Source of the DNA: Epiperipatus broadwayi
Lineage: Eukaryota; Onychophora; Udeonychophora; Euonychophora; Peripatidae
DNA: 64,000 nt
Assembly (NCBI GenBank): GCA_028023455.1
Contig: JAQFVV010006246.1
Location: 3,957,501-4,021,500, forward strand
Direction: 5' to 3'
Shown: positions 63,226 to 64,000 of the stretch, piece by piece
How positions within the stretch are numbered: position 1 is the stretch's first letter
Layout: the number at the start of each line of letters is the position of its first letter
The notes under the pieces: model-generated
The model's input: the letters and a program-made list of their open reading frames with translations, nothing else
What the model was told of the DNA's origin: nothing
Database searches by the model: none
Position numbers and translations under genes: made by a program

Positions 63226-63893
63226 TGCTATATACGTGTATAATAATGTTTTGTTAAAAGAAAATTATACGTATATAATAATTAATGTTTTATTAAAAGA
63301 AATAGACAGGAATTTTGTAATTAAATTTGGTACGCTATTAAAGATAAGCGCTTCAGATCAGAAACTAATTAAGCAGCTAGATTAAAAGTGCTGATTACTA
63401 AAAGTAGACAATAGCTGAAAATTAATTGGTTTCTGAAACATTCCTTAACAAGAAAAAAGAAGAAACAAAAAATAACTAAGCAGCACTTGTAGCGGAGAAC
63501 TCATTGAATGCACACGAAGGTCAAGAGTTTTAACTTAGCAATGGAACAAACCCAGTGAATTCCACCAATTGATATTGACAACAGATGCATCCGAAGTTGG
63601 AGTAAGGGCAGTCTTAAGCCATACAGTAGCTGACGGCGAGCGACCAATCGTCTACGCTTCAAGAACATTAACAAAAGCTGAGCAAAATTATAGTCAACTA
63701 GATAAAGAGGCGTTGGCTATCATATTTGCAATAAATTAGTTTCTGATCTGAAGCGCTTATCTTTAATAGCGTACCAAATTTAATTACAAAATTCCTGTCT
63801 ATTTCTTTTAATAAAACTTATTTTAATAAAACATTAATTATTATATACGTATAATTTTCTTTTAACAAAACATTATTATACACGTATATAGCA
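63226..63893. mobile_element. 668-bp element with long inverted arms enclosing a gypsy RNase H fragment
   Basis: The left arm 63226-63370 (145 bp) and the right arm 63734-63893 (160 bp) are near-perfect inverted copies. Both contain TGCTATATACGTGTATAATA, GGTACGCTATTAAAGATAAG and CGCTTCAGATCAGAAACTAA when read inward. The right arm has one extra ~15-bp segment (GTTTTATTAAAATAA). The outer ends are TGCTATATAC ... GTATATAGCA, directly flanked by GTTGT on both sides (63221-63225 and 63894-63898), a 5-bp target duplication. The 363-bp centre includes a gypsy pol fragment. TG...CA ends with a 5-bp duplication suggest integration by an LTR-type integrase; the inverted arms instead suggest a foldback or TIR element. 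Confidence 0.8.
63535..63738 (+). pseudogene. Gypsy RNase H fragment captured between inverted arms
   Basis: It encodes [20 protein letters not shown], then [20 protein letters not shown] and [13 protein letters not shown], the RNase H region of a Ty3/gypsy polyprotein. The first catalytic Asp (TTDAS) and the E of DKEA are present. It is free of stops over about 60 codons and much better preserved than the RNase H of the element at 42.2-42.6 kb, so it comes from a different, younger source. It is cut off exactly where the right inverted arm begins. It has no start codon and no partner domains. Confidence 0.85.
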
Positions 63894-64000
63894 GTTGTTA
63901 TCCTTTTTTATCCTTTCTCTTCTTTTTAGCATGTCCATTCCTATGATATAATTGAATTGTTTTTGTATAAGTGGAGAATTATTATCATAGTCCAATATAC

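Overview
The window is AT-rich metazoan nuclear DNA. The evidence is a spliced plus-strand gene with CUB domains and very long introns, set in a dense layer of retrotransposons. The transposon types (PHD-finger LINEs with (ATT)n tails, an RTE element of the type common in insects, a Ty3/gypsy element) suggest an invertebrate, plausibly an arthropod. The sequence alone does not fix the species, and no ordinary host single-exon gene is visible.

Host gene: four plus-strand exons (12818-12973, 23995-24180, 47018-47144, 59666-59883) join in frame with canonical AG/GT borders. Together they encode two tandem CUB domains of about 114 and 115 residues, each with four cysteines. Each domain is split over two exons, and the outer borders are all phase 1. 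The introns are about 11.0, 22.8 and 12.5 kb. The protein continues beyond the window downstream and probably upstream. A multi-CUB extracellular protein (cubilin-like or another CUB array) is the best description.

Left flank (1-11.76 kb): a block of LINEs lies upstream of the first visible exon. The 3' end of a plus-strand LINE (family F) is followed by a perfect (AAT)135 array. Next comes a nearly complete minus-strand LINE, J1, with a full 914-codon endonuclease/RT frame, an ORF1 with two PHD-like fingers broken by a frame change, and a 5' leader of tandem repeats. A perfect array of about 203 AAT units follows, then a second, 5'-truncated and frameshifted minus-strand LINE, J2, whose 3' part is duplicated in tandem.

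Introns: intron 1 holds a solo LTR candidate, a degenerate RTE element and a hAT-like fragment. Intron 2 holds a degraded ~105-bp tandem repeat, a second solo-LTR candidate, a degenerate family F LINE, and a Ty3/gypsy element whose 5' LTR is split by a 2.7-kb insertion. Intron 3 holds several minisatellites and a possible minus-strand LTR. Downstream of the last exon are a third family F LINE (minus strand) and a 668-bp element with ~150-bp inverted arms, TG...CA ends and a 5-bp target duplication. That element encloses a fragment of gypsy RNase H.

The most notable items are the inverted-arm element at 63226-63893, the tandem-monomer 5' leader of J1, its placement between two long perfect AAT arrays, and family F, which has FMDD in place of the usual [FY]ADD and a shared cysteine-rich C-terminus. 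No non-transposon multi-gene system is visible. Long stretches between the listed features show no recognisable coding signal.
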